Source: Yoonia vestfoldensis (GTDB taxonomy: Bacteria; Pseudomonadota; Alphaproteobacteria; Rhodobacterales; Rhodobacteraceae). Taken from it: a stretch of 64,000 nucleotides of DNA. The notes below the pieces were generated by a model. The model saw only the letters and a program-made list of their open reading frames with translations. It ran no database searches and was not told the DNA's origin. Below, one piece after another: positions 53,830 through 64,000 of the stretch (its first letter is position 1; every line of letters starts with the position of its first letter). Both the position numbers and the translations under genes were made by a program. The stretch is from the NCBI RefSeq assembly GCF_002158905.1, contig NZ_CP021431.1, forward strand, positions 1,736,001 through 1,800,000, given 5' to 3'.

Positions 53830-55425
53830 ATGACAAACCGCCCCGCCTTGCCGCCTGAAATCGCCCGCCGTCGCACCTTTGCGATCATCTCGCATCCCGA
53901 TGCGGGCAAGACGACGCTGACCGAAAAATTCCTGCTTTATGGTGGCGCGATCCAGATGGCCGGACAGGTCCGCGCCAAGGGCGAGGCGCGGCGCACGCGG
54001 TCCGATTTCATGCAGATGGAAAAGGATCGTGGCATTTCGGTCTCGGCCTCGGCCATGTCATTCGATTTTGGCAAATACCGCTTTAACCTTGTCGATACGC
54101 CGGGCCATTCGGACTTTTCCGAAGACACCTATCGCACGCTGACGGCCGTTGACGCCGCCGTGATGGTGATTGACGGGGCCAAGGGCGTCGAAAGCCAGAC
54201 CCGCAAATTATTCGAGGTCTGCCGCTTGCGCGACCTGCCGATCTTGACGTTTTGCAACAAGATGGACCGCGAAAGCCGCGATACTTTCGATATTATTGAC
54301 GAAATTCAGGAAAATCTGGCCATCGACGTGACCCCTGCGTCATGGCCCATCGGGGTGGGCCGCGATTTCATCGGCTGTTATGATATCCTGCGCGACCGGC
54401 TGGAATTGATGGACCGCGCCGACCGCAACAAGGTCGCTGACAGTATCCAGATCAACGGGCTGGATGATCCCAAACTGGCGCAGCATGTGCCTGCCGACCT
54501 CTTGGCCAAATTTCGCGAAGAGATCGAGATGGCCAAGGCATTGCTGCCCGCGCTTGACCCTGACAGCGTGCTGAACGGGTCGATGACGCCGATCTGGTTC
54601 GGCTCTGCGATGAATTCTTTCGGGGTCAAGGAATTGATGGAAGGTCTGGCAAGCTATGGGCCGGAACCGCAGGTCCAATCGGCCCAGCCCCGCAATGTCG
54701 CCCCAGAAGAGACGACCGTCGCCGGTTTCGTCTTCAAGGTGCAGGCCAATATGGACCCCAAACACCGCGACCGCGTGGCCTTTGTGCGGCTGGCCTCGGG
54801 GCATTTCGAACGCGGTATGAAACTGACCCATGTGCGCAGCAAGAAACAGATGGCGATCACCAATCCGGTGCTGTTTCTGGCCGCCGACCGCGAATTGGCC
54901 GAAGAGGCCTGGGCCGGCGATATCATCGGCATCCCCAACCACGGCCAGTTGCGTATCGGCGACACATTGACCGAGGGCGAGGCGATCCGCGTCACCGGCA
55001 TCCCGTCATTCGCACCCGAATTGCTGCAGACCTGCCGCGCGGGTGATCCGATGAAAGCCAAGCATCTGGAAAAAGCCCTGATGCAATTCGCCGAAGAAGG
55101 TGCCGCCAAAGTGTTCAAACCGACGTTCGGGTCGGGGTTCATCGTCGGCGTCGTGGGGGCCTTGCAATTCGAGGTGCTGGCCAGCCGGATCGAGCTGGAA
55201 TACGGCCTGCCCGTGCGGTTCGAAAGCTCGCAATTCACCTCTGCCCGCTGGGTCGCGGGGGACAAAATGGCGGTGGATGCCTTTGTCGCGGCCAATAAAC
55301 AGCATATCGCAACCGATAACGACGGCGACACCGTGTTCCTGACCCGCCTGCAATGGGACATCGACCGCGTCGGCCGCGATTATCCCGCCATCACCCTGAC
55401 CGCGACCAAGGAAATGATGGTCTGA
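53830..55425 (+). CDS. prfC: Peptide chain release factor 3
   Basis: A 531-residue translational GTPase that recycles RF1 and RF2 from the ribosome. G motifs: HPDAGKTTLTEK (G1), RTRSDFMQMEKDRGIS with the switch I region, DTPGHSDFS (G3) and NKMDRE (G4). Domains 2 and 3 follow with SGHFERGMKLTHVR and FKPTFGSGFIVGVVGALQFE. Length matches RF3. The start MTNRPALPPE at 53830 is used. Confidence 0.97.
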   Translation: MTNRPALPPEIARRRTFAIISHPDAGKTTLTEKFLLYGGAIQMAGQVRAKGEARRTRSDFMQMEKDRGISVSASAMSFDFGKYRFNLVDTPGHSDFSEDTYRTLTAVDAAVMVIDGAKGVESQTRKLFEVCRLRDLPILTFCNKMDRESRDTFDIIDEIQENLAIDVTPASWPIGVGRDFIGCYDILRDRLELMDRADRNKVADSIQINGLDDPKLAQHVPADLLAKFREEIEMAKALLPALDPDSVLNGSMTPIWFGSAMNSFGVKELMEGLASYGPEPQVQSAQPRNVAPEETTVAGFVFKVQANMDPKHRDRVAFVRLASGHFERGMKLTHVRSKKQMAITNPVLFLAADRELAEEAWAGDIIGIPNHGQLRIGDTLTEGEAIRVTGIPSFAPELLQTCRAGDPMKAKHLEKALMQFAEEGAAKVFKPTFGSGFIVGVVGALQFEVLASRIELEYGLPVRFESSQFTSARWVAGDKMAVDAFVAANKQHIATDNDGDTVFLTRLQWDIDRVGRDYPAITLTATKEMMV

Positions 55426-55474
55426 ACGGCGGCGGCGTTAACGCGATCTTTACGATACCGCGCTGACATGCGGC

Positions 55475-55972
55475 ATGATGTGGCGCGCGTTGATCTTATG
55501 TTTTCTGCTCGGCGCCTGCACCGCGCCACAGGCGGTCGTCAGTTTCCATGACGATTGGACCGGGATCAACATGATCACCACCCGGGAACAAGAGATTTTC
55601 CGCGATCGCCAAGGGGTCATGCTCGTGCGGCCCGCGATCACCTCGCGCGGGGGACAATACGCTTTTGGCATCGTGACCCGCATATATCGGCGCGTGCCGA
55701 ACGGACCAATCATTGAAAAAATTGAAAGCAATGGCACGCCGCTGCGCTATAAAAGGACGGACCGGCTGCTGACGCAATGCACCGACGCCTGCCGTCGCAC
55801 GGAAATTGGGGTCATTCACCTGACCGAGGCAGAGTTTCGGAACGCAGCCAGATCGGGCCTGCCGCTGCGGGTCTTTGGCAGGCGCGGGCGCTACGCGGGC
55901 TTTGTGCCGCCAGAGCCGTTGCAAAGGCTTTTGGCGCAAAGTGATGCAGCCAAGGCGCTTGCCACGCCATGA
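55475..55972 (+). CDS. Lipoprotein of unknown function
   Basis: A 165-residue protein with signal peptide MMWRALILCFLLGAC (lipobox LLGAC). The mature part is mixed and contains two cysteines in LTQCTDACRRTEIGVIHL. No family recognised. It starts 50 bases after prfC on the same strand. Codon use looks like that of its neighbours. Confidence 0.7.
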   Translation: MMWRALILCFLLGACTAPQAVVSFHDDWTGINMITTREQEIFRDRQGVMLVRPAITSRGGQYAFGIVTRIYRRVPNGPIIEKIESNGTPLRYKRTDRLLTQCTDACRRTEIGVIHLTEAEFRNAARSGLPLRVFGRRGRYAGFVPPEPLQRLLAQSDAAKALATP

Positions 55973-55980
55973 TCCCCGAC

Positions 55981-56002
55981 CTTGACGATCAGCCGCATTT
56001 CC
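55981..56002. repeat. Direct repeat, left copy
   Basis: The 22 bases from CTTGACGATCAGCCG to ATTTCC recur at 57214-57235 with one difference (C instead of T at position 16). The two copies flank the glycosyltransferase gene. Confidence 0.75.
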
Positions 56003-56186
56003 CTAAGCTGCGCTGCAAGGCCAGATCGCGCCTTGGTTGTGCATGATAAAGAATAAGCGATTGGTCATGATATCCCCCAAGATCTTAGGCCCGCTGGTCG
56101 CCTGCCTGTGCTGCAAGGCGCACAAAGGATGATCGACAGGCCCGCCACCCGCTGTCCTGCGCTTTGCACAAACGGGATGTGACAGC

Positions 56187-57218
56187 ATGAAACCCGCAAC
56201 ATCGGCCACGCTGATCACCTGCCTGCGCGACGAGGGGCCATTTTTGATCGAATGGCTGGCCTATCACCGGGCCATCGGGTTTGACCGTTTCATCATCGGT
56301 GCGAATGATTGCACCGATGGGTCGCATGAGATGCTGACGCGTCTGGCCGCGATGGGCGAGGTGATCTATCTGCCCTTTTCGCGCGACCCCGCAGGCAAAG
56401 GGCCGCAATATCAATTCGCTGATCTGTTGGCGGCCACAGGCCAGATCAAGGATGGCGACTGGCTGGCATGGCTGGATCTGGATGAATTCCTGCTGGTCCA
56501 TCGCGGGGATGGCAGCGTGCAAAGGCTGATCCACGATCTGGGCAAGGCGGACGGGATCCGGATCAATTGGCGGTATTTTGGCGTGCCGCCCGGCGTGGCT
56601 TGGCCCGGACGGCAAATCCACCCCGCGCTGTGCCGCTGCGCGCCCGCAGATTTTACGCGAGAGGTGGGGCTGGATCACCGGACGTTCAAATCCCTTTACA
56701 GGCATCGTGATGGTCTTGCCTTCTTTGCGCATGGGCCGATTTACACTGCCGCATCTCTTGAACGGCAACCTGACTGGCGCGACGGCAAGGGCAAAACCCA
56801 ACGTCGCCGCGCATGGCCGCGCAAACGCTTGAAAATCCCGGCGGGTGTGGAATTGGTCACGACAAGCCTGATCCAGCATGATTGGGCGCAGATCAACCAT
56901 TACGCCACGCGCCATCCGGCATTCGCGCAGATGCGCCGCCAGCGCGGCCGTGGCAGCGCCTTTGTCCCCACAGACCCGACCGATCCCTTTTATCAGGATT
57001 TCGCCGCCCGCCATTCCGACGCTTATTTCGCCACCTACAACCAGCACAGCGACCATGACCCACGGATCCTGCGGCACCTGCCGGCCATTGATGCACAGAT
57101 GGGGCGGCTTCTGGCGGATCAGACGCTGCGGCACTGGCATGACCATGCGCTGCGCCAGCTGCCGCCAGAAGCGTTGGCCAAAGCGCTGGCCAAAGCGCTG
57201 GCCGCGCCTTTGCCTTGA
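56187..57218 (+). CDS. Glycosyltransferase (GT-A, family 2/92-like)
   Basis: A 343-residue protein. The N-terminal part has TLITCLRDEGPFLIEWLAYH, RFIIGANDCTDGSHEML and the metal-binding WLAWLDLDEFLLV. This is the typical layout of the Glyco_tranf_2_4 (GT2/GT92-like) group. The sugar and acceptor are unknown; no surface-polysaccharide genes are near. Its last codons are a 12-base tandem repeat (ALAKALAKALA). The stop codon lies inside one of two direct repeats that flank the gene, which may mark a mobile or duplicated segment. Confidence 0.8.
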   Translation: MKPATSATLITCLRDEGPFLIEWLAYHRAIGFDRFIIGANDCTDGSHEMLTRLAAMGEVIYLPFSRDPAGKGPQYQFADLLAATGQIKDGDWLAWLDLDEFLLVHRGDGSVQRLIHDLGKADGIRINWRYFGVPPGVAWPGRQIHPALCRCAPADFTREVGLDHRTFKSLYRHRDGLAFFAHGPIYTAASLERQPDWRDGKGKTQRRRAWPRKRLKIPAGVELVTTSLIQHDWAQINHYATRHPAFAQMRRQRGRGSAFVPTDPTDPFYQDFAARHSDAYFATYNQHSDHDPRILRHLPAIDAQMGRLLADQTLRHWHDHALRQLPPEALAKALAKALAAPLP

Positions 57219-57235
57219 CGATCAGCCGTATTTCC
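57214..57235. repeat. Direct repeat, right copy
   Basis: It matches 55981-56002 at 21 of 22 bases and contains the stop codon of the glycosyltransferase gene. Confidence 0.75.
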
Positions 57236-57336
57236 GATACCCGCCCCACAAGGGCTTGATCGGCCCATGACGCCGGGACGCCGGAAATTCGCGTCCTTTC
57301 ATTTCTTGCGGACCGATCCGCAACCACAGGACGCAT

Positions 57337-58893
<1,557 letters not shown>

Positions 58894-58924
58894 GGCTCAT
58901 CGGGCGGAAACCCGACCGAGGCAA

Positions 58925-58960
58925 TGCAAAAGGCCCCTGCGCATGCAGGGGCCTTTTGCA
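58925..58960. terminator. Bidirectional terminator between the helicase and rnj
   Basis: A perfect 16-bp inverted repeat (TGCAAAAGGCCCCTGC and its complement) with a 4-base loop. A-T stretches at both ends let it act on both strands. Confidence 0.85.
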
Positions 58961-58961
58961 T

Positions 58962-58983
58962 AGGGCGGGCTTCAGCCCGCCCC
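58962..58983. repeat. REP-like palindrome, copy 7
   Basis: The arms GGGCGGGCT and AGCCCGCCC enclose TC and follow TA. It lies directly beside the terminator. Confidence 0.7.
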
Positions 58984-58992
58984 CCCCTGAAT

Positions 58993-60672
58993 TCACGCCA
59001 GCCGGCTGATGATCACGGTGACTTCGGGCTTTTTGCCGATCTCGCCCTGTGCGGATTTGCGCGCGATCATCTTGATCTCTTTTTCCAGCTTGTCATCATC
59101 GGCCAATGTCTTGGCATGGGCGCGCCCGATGAATTGGGCCAGATCCTCTTCGACGACATCGACCAGCGGCACAGCGTTGCGCCCTACCTCTGGCAGGCCC
59201 ATGATCTCGACCCAGGGATCGCCCAGCATATCGCCCTCTTCATCGATGATCAGCGTCACGATCATATGGCCGTTCAGCGCCATGCGGATCCGGTCCCGCA
59301 CCACGCCATCCAGCGCGCCGACCTGCACCGACCCGTCCAGATAGGTGCGGCCGGTCTCGATATATTCGGCGACCTTGGGGCGGTTGCCCGACAGATCAAG
59401 CATCATGCCATTGACCGCGACAATGCCGGTCATGCCGCTGGCCTCGGCCAATTTGGCATGTTCGCGCAGATGGCGGTGTTCGCCATGCATCGGGATCAGC
59501 ACCTGCGCCTTGATGATCTGATGCATCCGCACCAAATCGGGGCGGTTGGCATGGCCGGACACATGATATTTGCCGCCCGCATCATCCACGACATCGACGC
59601 CCAATTCGGACAGCTGGTTCATGATCTTGATCACGCCGCGTTCATTGCCCGGAATGGTTTTCGAGGAAAACAGGAACGTATCGCCTTCCTTCAGCTTCAT
59701 CCCCAGATAGGACCCCTGCGCCAGCTGCGCCGAGGCCGCACGCCGTTCGCCTTGCGATCCGGTGACCAGCAGCATCAGGTTCTGGCGCGGCACCGACAGC
59801 GCATCCTCGACCGAGATGACGGCGGGGAAATCAATCAGCAGCCCTTCTTTTTGGGCGGCATCCACCATCGCGCGCATCGCGCGCCCCAGCAGCACGACCG
59901 ACCGGCCCGCGGCCTTGGCGGCCGTGGCCAGCGTCTGCAACCGCGCCACGTTGGACGCGAAAGTCGTCGCCACCACCATGCCGGTTGCGGCCTGCATCAT
60001 CTCGGTGATCGCGGGGGCCAGCGTGCTTTCGGACCGGCCCTCGTTTTCGGAAAAGACATTGGTGCTGTCACAGATCAGCGCCTTGACGCCGGGCTTGGCC
60101 ACCTCTTCCCAGAGCGCGGCATTCCACGGATCGCCCACCACGGGGTTTTCGTCGATCTTGAAATCGCCGGTATGCACCAGCCGCCCATCCGGCGTGTCGA
60201 TCAGCAGACCGGCACTTTCGGGGATCGAATGGCTGATCGGCAGATAGGACACTTTGAACGGCCCACAGCTGATGACATGCGGATAGGGGTCCACGACCTT
60301 GACCACATTGGGTGAGCCACCATGTTCTTCGAGTTTGCGCCGCGCGATATTGGCGGTGAAAGGGCGCGCATAGACCGGTGCGCCCAGCTGCTGCCAGCAA
60401 TGGCCGACAGCGCCGACATGGTCTTCATGCGCATGGGTGATGAAAATCCCGTCGATCTGGTTGCGCCGCGCGATCAGCCACGAAATATCGGGCAGGATCA
60501 AATCCACCCCCGGCGTGCCATCCATATCGGGAAAGGTGACGCCCAGATCGACCACGATCAACCGCTCTTTGCCGGCAGGCCCATAGCCATAGACATAGGC
60601 GTTCATGCCGATTTCACCGGCACCCCCAAGGGGCAAATAGATCAGGCGGTTGGCGGTCTTGGCGTTGCTCAT
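58993..60672 (-). CDS. rnj: Ribonuclease J
   Basis: A 559-residue metallo-beta-lactamase/beta-CASP ribonuclease that acts in mRNA decay and rRNA maturation with endo- and 5'-exonuclease activity. The N-terminal NRLIYLPLGGAGEIGMN is typical, the zinc motif is THAHEDHVGAVGH, and later motifs include HSIPES and IPMHGEHRHLREH. The start overlaps the coaX stop (ATGA), so the genes are coupled. Presence of RNase J is usual in alphaproteobacteria. Confidence 0.96.
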   Translation of the reverse strand: MSNAKTANRLIYLPLGGAGEIGMNAYVYGYGPAGKERLIVVDLGVTFPDMDGTPGVDLILPDISWLIARRNQIDGIFITHAHEDHVGAVGHCWQQLGAPVYARPFTANIARRKLEEHGGSPNVVKVVDPYPHVISCGPFKVSYLPISHSIPESAGLLIDTPDGRLVHTGDFKIDENPVVGDPWNAALWEEVAKPGVKALICDSTNVFSENEGRSESTLAPAITEMMQAATGMVVATTFASNVARLQTLATAAKAAGRSVVLLGRAMRAMVDAAQKEGLLIDFPAVISVEDALSVPRQNLMLLVTGSQGERRAASAQLAQGSYLGMKLKEGDTFLFSSKTIPGNERGVIKIMNQLSELGVDVVDDAGGKYHVSGHANRPDLVRMHQIIKAQVLIPMHGEHRHLREHAKLAEASGMTGIVAVNGMMLDLSGNRPKVAEYIETGRTYLDGSVQVGALDGVVRDRIRMALNGHMIVTLIIDEEGDMLGDPWVEIMGLPEVGRNAVPLVDVVEEDLAQFIGRAHAKTLADDDKLEKEIKMIARKSAQGEIGKKPEVTVIISRLA

Positions 60673-61442
60673 GCAATTTCCTTGTTATGGCGGTGGATGA
60701 CGGTCAGGCCGTGCATCGTCAAATCATCTTCGAACGCGTCAAACAGGGTCTCGGTCTGCTGAAACAGGGCCGCGAGGCCACCTGTTGCGATCACCGACAT
60801 GTCACTGCCGCGTTCTGCTTTTATCCTTGCGCATATCTCACGGACCAGACCGATGTAACCCCAAAAGACGCCCGATTGCATGCAGGCGACAGTGTTGGTG
60901 CCGACCACGGATTGCGGCTTGGTGATATCGACATGCGGCAGGGCGGCGGCGGCATTATGCAACGCCTCTAGGCTGAGGTTCACCCCCGGCGCGATCACCC
61001 CGCCGACATAGGCGCCATCGGTTTCGACCACATCAAAAGTGGTCGCAGTGCCGAAATCCACCACGATCAGATTGCCGCCATGCCGGTGATAGGCCCCTGC
61101 GGTATTGACCAGACGGTCCGGCCCGACCTGGGTGCCGATATCGACGCGCGGCGGCACCGGCAGCGCGCAATCGGGCTTGCCCACCACCAGCGGGCGGCAG
61201 TTGAAATAGCGATCCGCCAGAACCCGCAGATTGAACACCACCCGCGGCACGGTGGAACTGATGATCACCGCATCGATGCTGACATCGACATTCTGCAACC
61301 GCATCAACGTGGTCAGCCAGACGTAATATTGATCTGCCGTGCGCTGCCATTCGGTGCTGGTGCGCCATGTGGCCAGAAATGTATCGCCGTCCCAGATCGC
61401 AAAGACGGTATTGGTATTGCCGCAATCAATCGCCAAAAGCAT
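60669..61442 (-). CDS. coaX: Type III pantothenate kinase
   Basis: A 257-residue kinase for the first step of coenzyme A synthesis. Markers are MLLAIDCGNTNTVFAIWDG (phosphate loop), GPDRLVNTAGA, VDFGTATTFDVV and GGVIAPGVNLSLEAL. Type III enzymes resist CoA feedback and need a monovalent cation. It lies 13 bases after birA and overlaps rnj, in the run nuoN-birA-coaX-rnj. Confidence 0.97.
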   Translation of the reverse strand: MLLAIDCGNTNTVFAIWDGDTFLATWRTSTEWQRTADQYYVWLTTLMRLQNVDVSIDAVIISSTVPRVVFNLRVLADRYFNCRPLVVGKPDCALPVPPRVDIGTQVGPDRLVNTAGAYHRHGGNLIVVDFGTATTFDVVETDGAYVGGVIAPGVNLSLEALHNAAAALPHVDITKPQSVVGTNTVACMQSGVFWGYIGLVREICARIKAERGSDMSVIATGGLAALFQQTETLFDAFEDDLTMHGLTVIHRHNKEIA

Positions 61443-61455
61443 GGCCTTCCCCCCC

Positions 61456-62217
61456 CTAGAAATAGATATCCGCCGCCGCGATCACGCATCGGCCCGTGCC
61501 CGTGATCAGCACCAGATTGCCATCATCGTCGATCGTGTCAAAGGTGCCGGTGATCTCGTCGCGCATGGTGCGGGCGGTGATGATTTCGCCCAAACGCGCG
61601 GCATGGGCCAGCCAATCGGCCCTGATCTGGGCAAAGCCCATCTGGGCCAGCCGCTGTTCCTGGGCGGCATAGGCCGTGGCCAGCGTGGTCAGGAAATCCA
61701 GCGGATCGACCTGCCAGCCGCCCATCTGTGTCAGGCTGACCGGGGCAAAGGCCGCATCGGTCACACCCTCTGGCGCATGGCGCAGGTTCACGCCCAGGCC
61801 GATGGACAGCCAATCGATCCGCCCCCCCTGCCCGCTGCTTTCCAGCAGGATGCCCGCCACCTTGCCCCCCGACAACAGCACATCATTGGGCCATTTCAGC
61901 GCCAGCTGTTGCGCAGGCACATAGATCGACAAGGCCGCAAACAGCGCATTGGCCGCCAGAAAGGACCGGCGCGCGGCCGCGGCGGGGCTGGCGTCAGGTT
62001 TGAAGATCAGCGTCGCATTCAGATTGCCCGCAGGCGCCTGCCAGACGCGGCCGCGCCGCCCGCGCGCGGCGGTCTGGGTCTGCGCGATGATCCATGTCGG
62101 CCTGTCGATCTGTGGCGCGCGGCGCGCGGCCTCGGCCATGGTGCTGTCCACGCGGTCAAGCATGATCCGGTCATAGCCTGCGGGCCAAGGCCCGTGGCTG
62201 CTGGCGTCAGTTGACAA
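61456..62217 (-). CDS. birA: Biotin-[acetyl-CoA-carboxylase] ligase
   Basis: A 253-residue ligase that attaches biotin to BCCP. The biotin-AMP loop [14 protein letters not shown] and the catalytic [17 protein letters not shown] motif are present. It has no N-terminal helix-turn-helix, so it should not act as a repressor. Its start overlaps the nuoN end by 11 bases. Confidence 0.95.
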   Translation of the reverse strand: MSTDASSHGPWPAGYDRIMLDRVDSTMAEAARRAPQIDRPTWIIAQTQTAARGRRGRVWQAPAGNLNATLIFKPDASPAAAARRSFLAANALFAALSIYVPAQQLALKWPNDVLLSGGKVAGILLESSGQGGRIDWLSIGLGVNLRHAPEGVTDAAFAPVSLTQMGGWQVDPLDFLTTLATAYAAQEQRLAQMGFAQIRADWLAHAARLGEIITARTMRDEITGTFDTIDDDGNLVLITGTGRCVIAAADIYF

Positions 62218-63652
62218 GCGTCGCAGCCGCCGCAGCCGCCATCGGGTTCAACCCGAAGAGGTTGACACCCGGCACCCAAGCCAGCCCCACGATCACCGCC
62301 GCAACCACCGCTGTCAGCCACAAGACCGGCGGCATCCGCCCGTCCAGCGCCTGCGTATCTTCGCCGAAATACATGTAATAGACGATGCGCAGGTAATAAA
62401 ACGCGCTGATCACCGAGGCGATCACACCCGCCACCGCCAGCCAGGCCAAACCGCCTTCATAGGCGGCCAGCAGCACGGCATATTTGCCAAAGAACCCCAG
62501 CATCGGCGGCACGCCTGCAAGGCTGAACATCATCACCAGCATCACCAGCGCCATCAGCGGCTGGCGCTTGGCATGGGATTTCAGCGCCGTGACATCGGTG
62601 ACGGGCCGTCCATCCTTTTCCATCGACAGGATCAGGGCAAAGGTGCCGATATTCATCGTCACATAGATCACCATATAGATCAGCATCGCCTGCACGCCGC
62701 CAACGGTGCCCGCAGCCAGCCCCATCAGCGCGAAACCCATATGCGAGATCGAGGAATAGGCCATCAGCCGCTTGATATTATTCTGCCCGATAGCCGCAAT
62801 CGCCCCCAGAAACATCGAGACCAGCGCAAGGAAGGCCACGATCTGCTGCCAATCCCCGACGATCCCGCCAAAAGCGTCATGCACCACGCGGGCAAACAGC
62901 ACGACCGCTGCCACCTTGGGCGCTGTCGCCATAAAGGCGGTGATCGGGGTTGGCGCGCCTTCGTAAACATCGGGCGTCCACATGTGGAACGGTGCGGCCG
63001 AGACTTTGAACGCGAAACCCGCGATCAAAAAGACCATGCCGAACAACAGCCCCAGCGATGCCCCACCTTCGGCCGCCGCGATGATGCCCGCGAAAAGCGT
63101 CGTGCCAGCAAAGCCATAGGTCAGCGAGGCGCCATAAAGCAGCAGACCCGATGACAGCGCGCCCAGCACGAAATATTTCAGACCGGCCTCGGTCGATTTG
63201 GCGCTGTCGCGACGCAGCGATGCGATGACATACATCGCCAGCGATTGCAGTTCCAACCCCATGTAAAGCGCCATCAGATCGCCCGCGCTGACCATGACCA
63301 TCATGCCCACGACGGCCAGCGTGATCAGCACCGGATATTCAAAGCGCAACAGCCCGCGCCGCAGCATATAGCCTTCGCTGATCAGCAGCACGACAGCGGC
63401 CGAGATCAGGATGGTGATCTTGGCGAAACGGGCGAAACCGTCATCGACGAACATGCCGCCAAAGGCGATATGCGTGCCCTGCCCGTTCACCCCGATGGCG
63501 ATGGCGACCAGCACGAACAGGCCCGCCGTCATCCATGTCAGCAAGGATGCGGCCCCGTCCTTGGTCGTATAGACCGCCCCCAGCAGGGCCGCCATCGCAT
63601 AGACCGACAGCACGACCTCGGGCATCAGGATCTGGATATCAGCGCCAATCAT
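62207..63652 (-). CDS. nuoN: NADH-quinone oxidoreductase subunit N
   Basis: A 481-residue antiporter-like membrane subunit of complex I with about 14 helices. The [20 protein letters not shown] helix, [39 protein letters not shown] and [19 protein letters not shown] are classical. The broken-helix lysine and glutamate for proton pumping lie in these segments. It ends the nuo operon and is followed by birA. Confidence 0.98.
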   Translation of the reverse strand: MIGADIQILMPEVVLSVYAMAALLGAVYTTKDGAASLLTWMTAGLFVLVAIAIGVNGQGTHIAFGGMFVDDGFARFAKITILISAAVVLLISEGYMLRRGLLRFEYPVLITLAVVGMMVMVSAGDLMALYMGLELQSLAMYVIASLRRDSAKSTEAGLKYFVLGALSSGLLLYGASLTYGFAGTTLFAGIIAAAEGGASLGLLFGMVFLIAGFAFKVSAAPFHMWTPDVYEGAPTPITAFMATAPKVAAVVLFARVVHDAFGGIVGDWQQIVAFLALVSMFLGAIAAIGQNNIKRLMAYSSISHMGFALMGLAAGTVGGVQAMLIYMVIYVTMNIGTFALILSMEKDGRPVTDVTALKSHAKRQPLMALVMLVMMFSLAGVPPMLGFFGKYAVLLAAYEGGLAWLAVAGVIASVISAFYYLRIVYYMYFGEDTQALDGRMPPVLWLTAVVAAVIVGLAWVPGVNLFGLNPMAAAAAATLVN

Positions 63653-63654
63653 GG

Positions 63655-64000
63655 TCAGCTTCCCTCATTCGCAGCGACTTGGCTGGCAGCGTCAAAAGCC
63701 GCCAAGGCCGCGTCATAATTGTCAATCAGCGCCGCAACGCTTGGCCCGATCATATCCAGCACCAGCGCGGGATAGACCCCCAACAGCAGCGTCATCACCA
63801 CCAGCGGCGCAAAGATCATGCGTTCGCGCCCTGTCATATCGGTGATGGAACGCAGGCTTTCCTTGATCAGATCGCCCAGCACCACGCGGCGATAAAGCCA
63901 CAGCGCATAGGCGGCCGAAAAGATCACGCCCGATGTCGCCACCAGCGCCACCCAGGTATTGACCTGGAACACGCCAAGCAGCGTCAGGAATTCACCCACG
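63655..64000 (-). CDS. nuoM: NADH-quinone oxidoreductase subunit M (3' part)
   Basis: The C-terminal 115 or so residues of Nuo[19 protein letters not shown], the helix [14 protein letters not shown], and the terminal [17 protein letters not shown]. The rest of the gene lies beyond the window, so this is a cut and not a truncation. It lies two bases ahead of nuoN. Confidence 0.93.
   Translation of the reverse strand, partial: VGEFLTLLGVFQVNTWVALVATSGVIFSAAYALWLYRRVVLGDLIKESLRSITDMTGRERMIFAPLVVMTLLLGVYPALVLDMIGPSVAALIDNYDAALAAFDAASQVAANEGS

Noticed and set aside
56003..56218. 71-codon minus-strand frame ahead of the glycosyltransferase
   Set aside because: No recognisable family, and it overlaps the start of the glycosyltransferase gene.

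Overview
The window looks like chromosomal DNA of an alphaproteobacterium of the Rhodobacteraceae (Roseobacter-type). This rests on high GC, the linked order yajC-secD-secF / ccmABCDG / acnA and nuoM-nuoN-birA-coaX-rnj, a soxBDAG sarcosine oxidase operon, and lineage-typical small families (DUF1223, DUF1289, DUF6314, CcmI). The genus cannot be fixed from the sequence alone. Nearly everything is chromosomal housekeeping. The accessory parts are small: a quorum-sensing locus carrying an insertion sequence, several short repeat families, and a few gene remnants.

Layout. 0-6 kb: a small P-loop protein, trigger factor tig directly behind a tRNA-Leu(UAG), the NAD(P)H-hydrate repair enzyme nnr, and the nitrogen pair glnB-glnA. 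6-9.6 kb: a family 25 glycosyltransferase, the biotin uptake component bioY, a DUF6314 protein and purB. 9.6-12.7 kb: luxI and luxR on the minus strand, and a divergent gene for a LuxR-type ligand-binding domain without DNA-binding domain. That gene is split by a 1,054-bp IS5-family (IS903-type) element with a 9-bp target duplication. 12.7-18.8 kb: a FliG-like gene, a lauroyl-type acyltransferase, DUF1223 and aconitase acnA. 18.9-24.9 kb (minus): a tightly packed run yajC-secD-secF-Mth938-ccmA-B-C-D-G linking protein export with cytochrome c maturation; the 47-residue ccmD is included. 25-31 kb: serS, a TspO/YtaB-like membrane protein and the yfgM-bamB-der block. 31-36 kb: an RND efflux pair. 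36-41.4 kb: an Atm1-type ABC exporter, a LysM protein, a LOG-family hydrolase, a serine/threonine dehydratase and sodB. 41.5-47.2 kb: soxB-(106-residue repeat protein)-soxD-soxA-soxG. 47.4-49.3 kb: overlapping ccmI-ruvX-DUF1289, then a DUF3800 remnant. 49.5-58.9 kb: an orphan FbpC-type ATPase, a short-chain dehydrogenase, a Hint-domain protein, two TbpB-like lipoproteins, prfC, another lipoprotein, a glycosyltransferase flanked by direct repeats, and a DEAD-box helicase. 59-64 kb (minus): nuoM (partial)-nuoN-birA-coaX-rnj.

The most interesting points are four. (1) The HTH-less LuxR paralogue divergent from luxR-luxI was knocked out by a recent IS insertion. (2) A short repeat sits in frame inside nnr, with a related copy near 41.5 kb. 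(3) A scattered family of short REP-like palindromes has variable but always self-complementary arms. (4) A glycosyltransferase gene lies between near-identical 22-bp direct repeats. No CRISPR array, prophage, rRNA operon or defence island was seen. No complete, clearly new multi-gene system was found; the divergent LuxR/HTH-less LuxR arrangement is the best candidate for unusual regulation.
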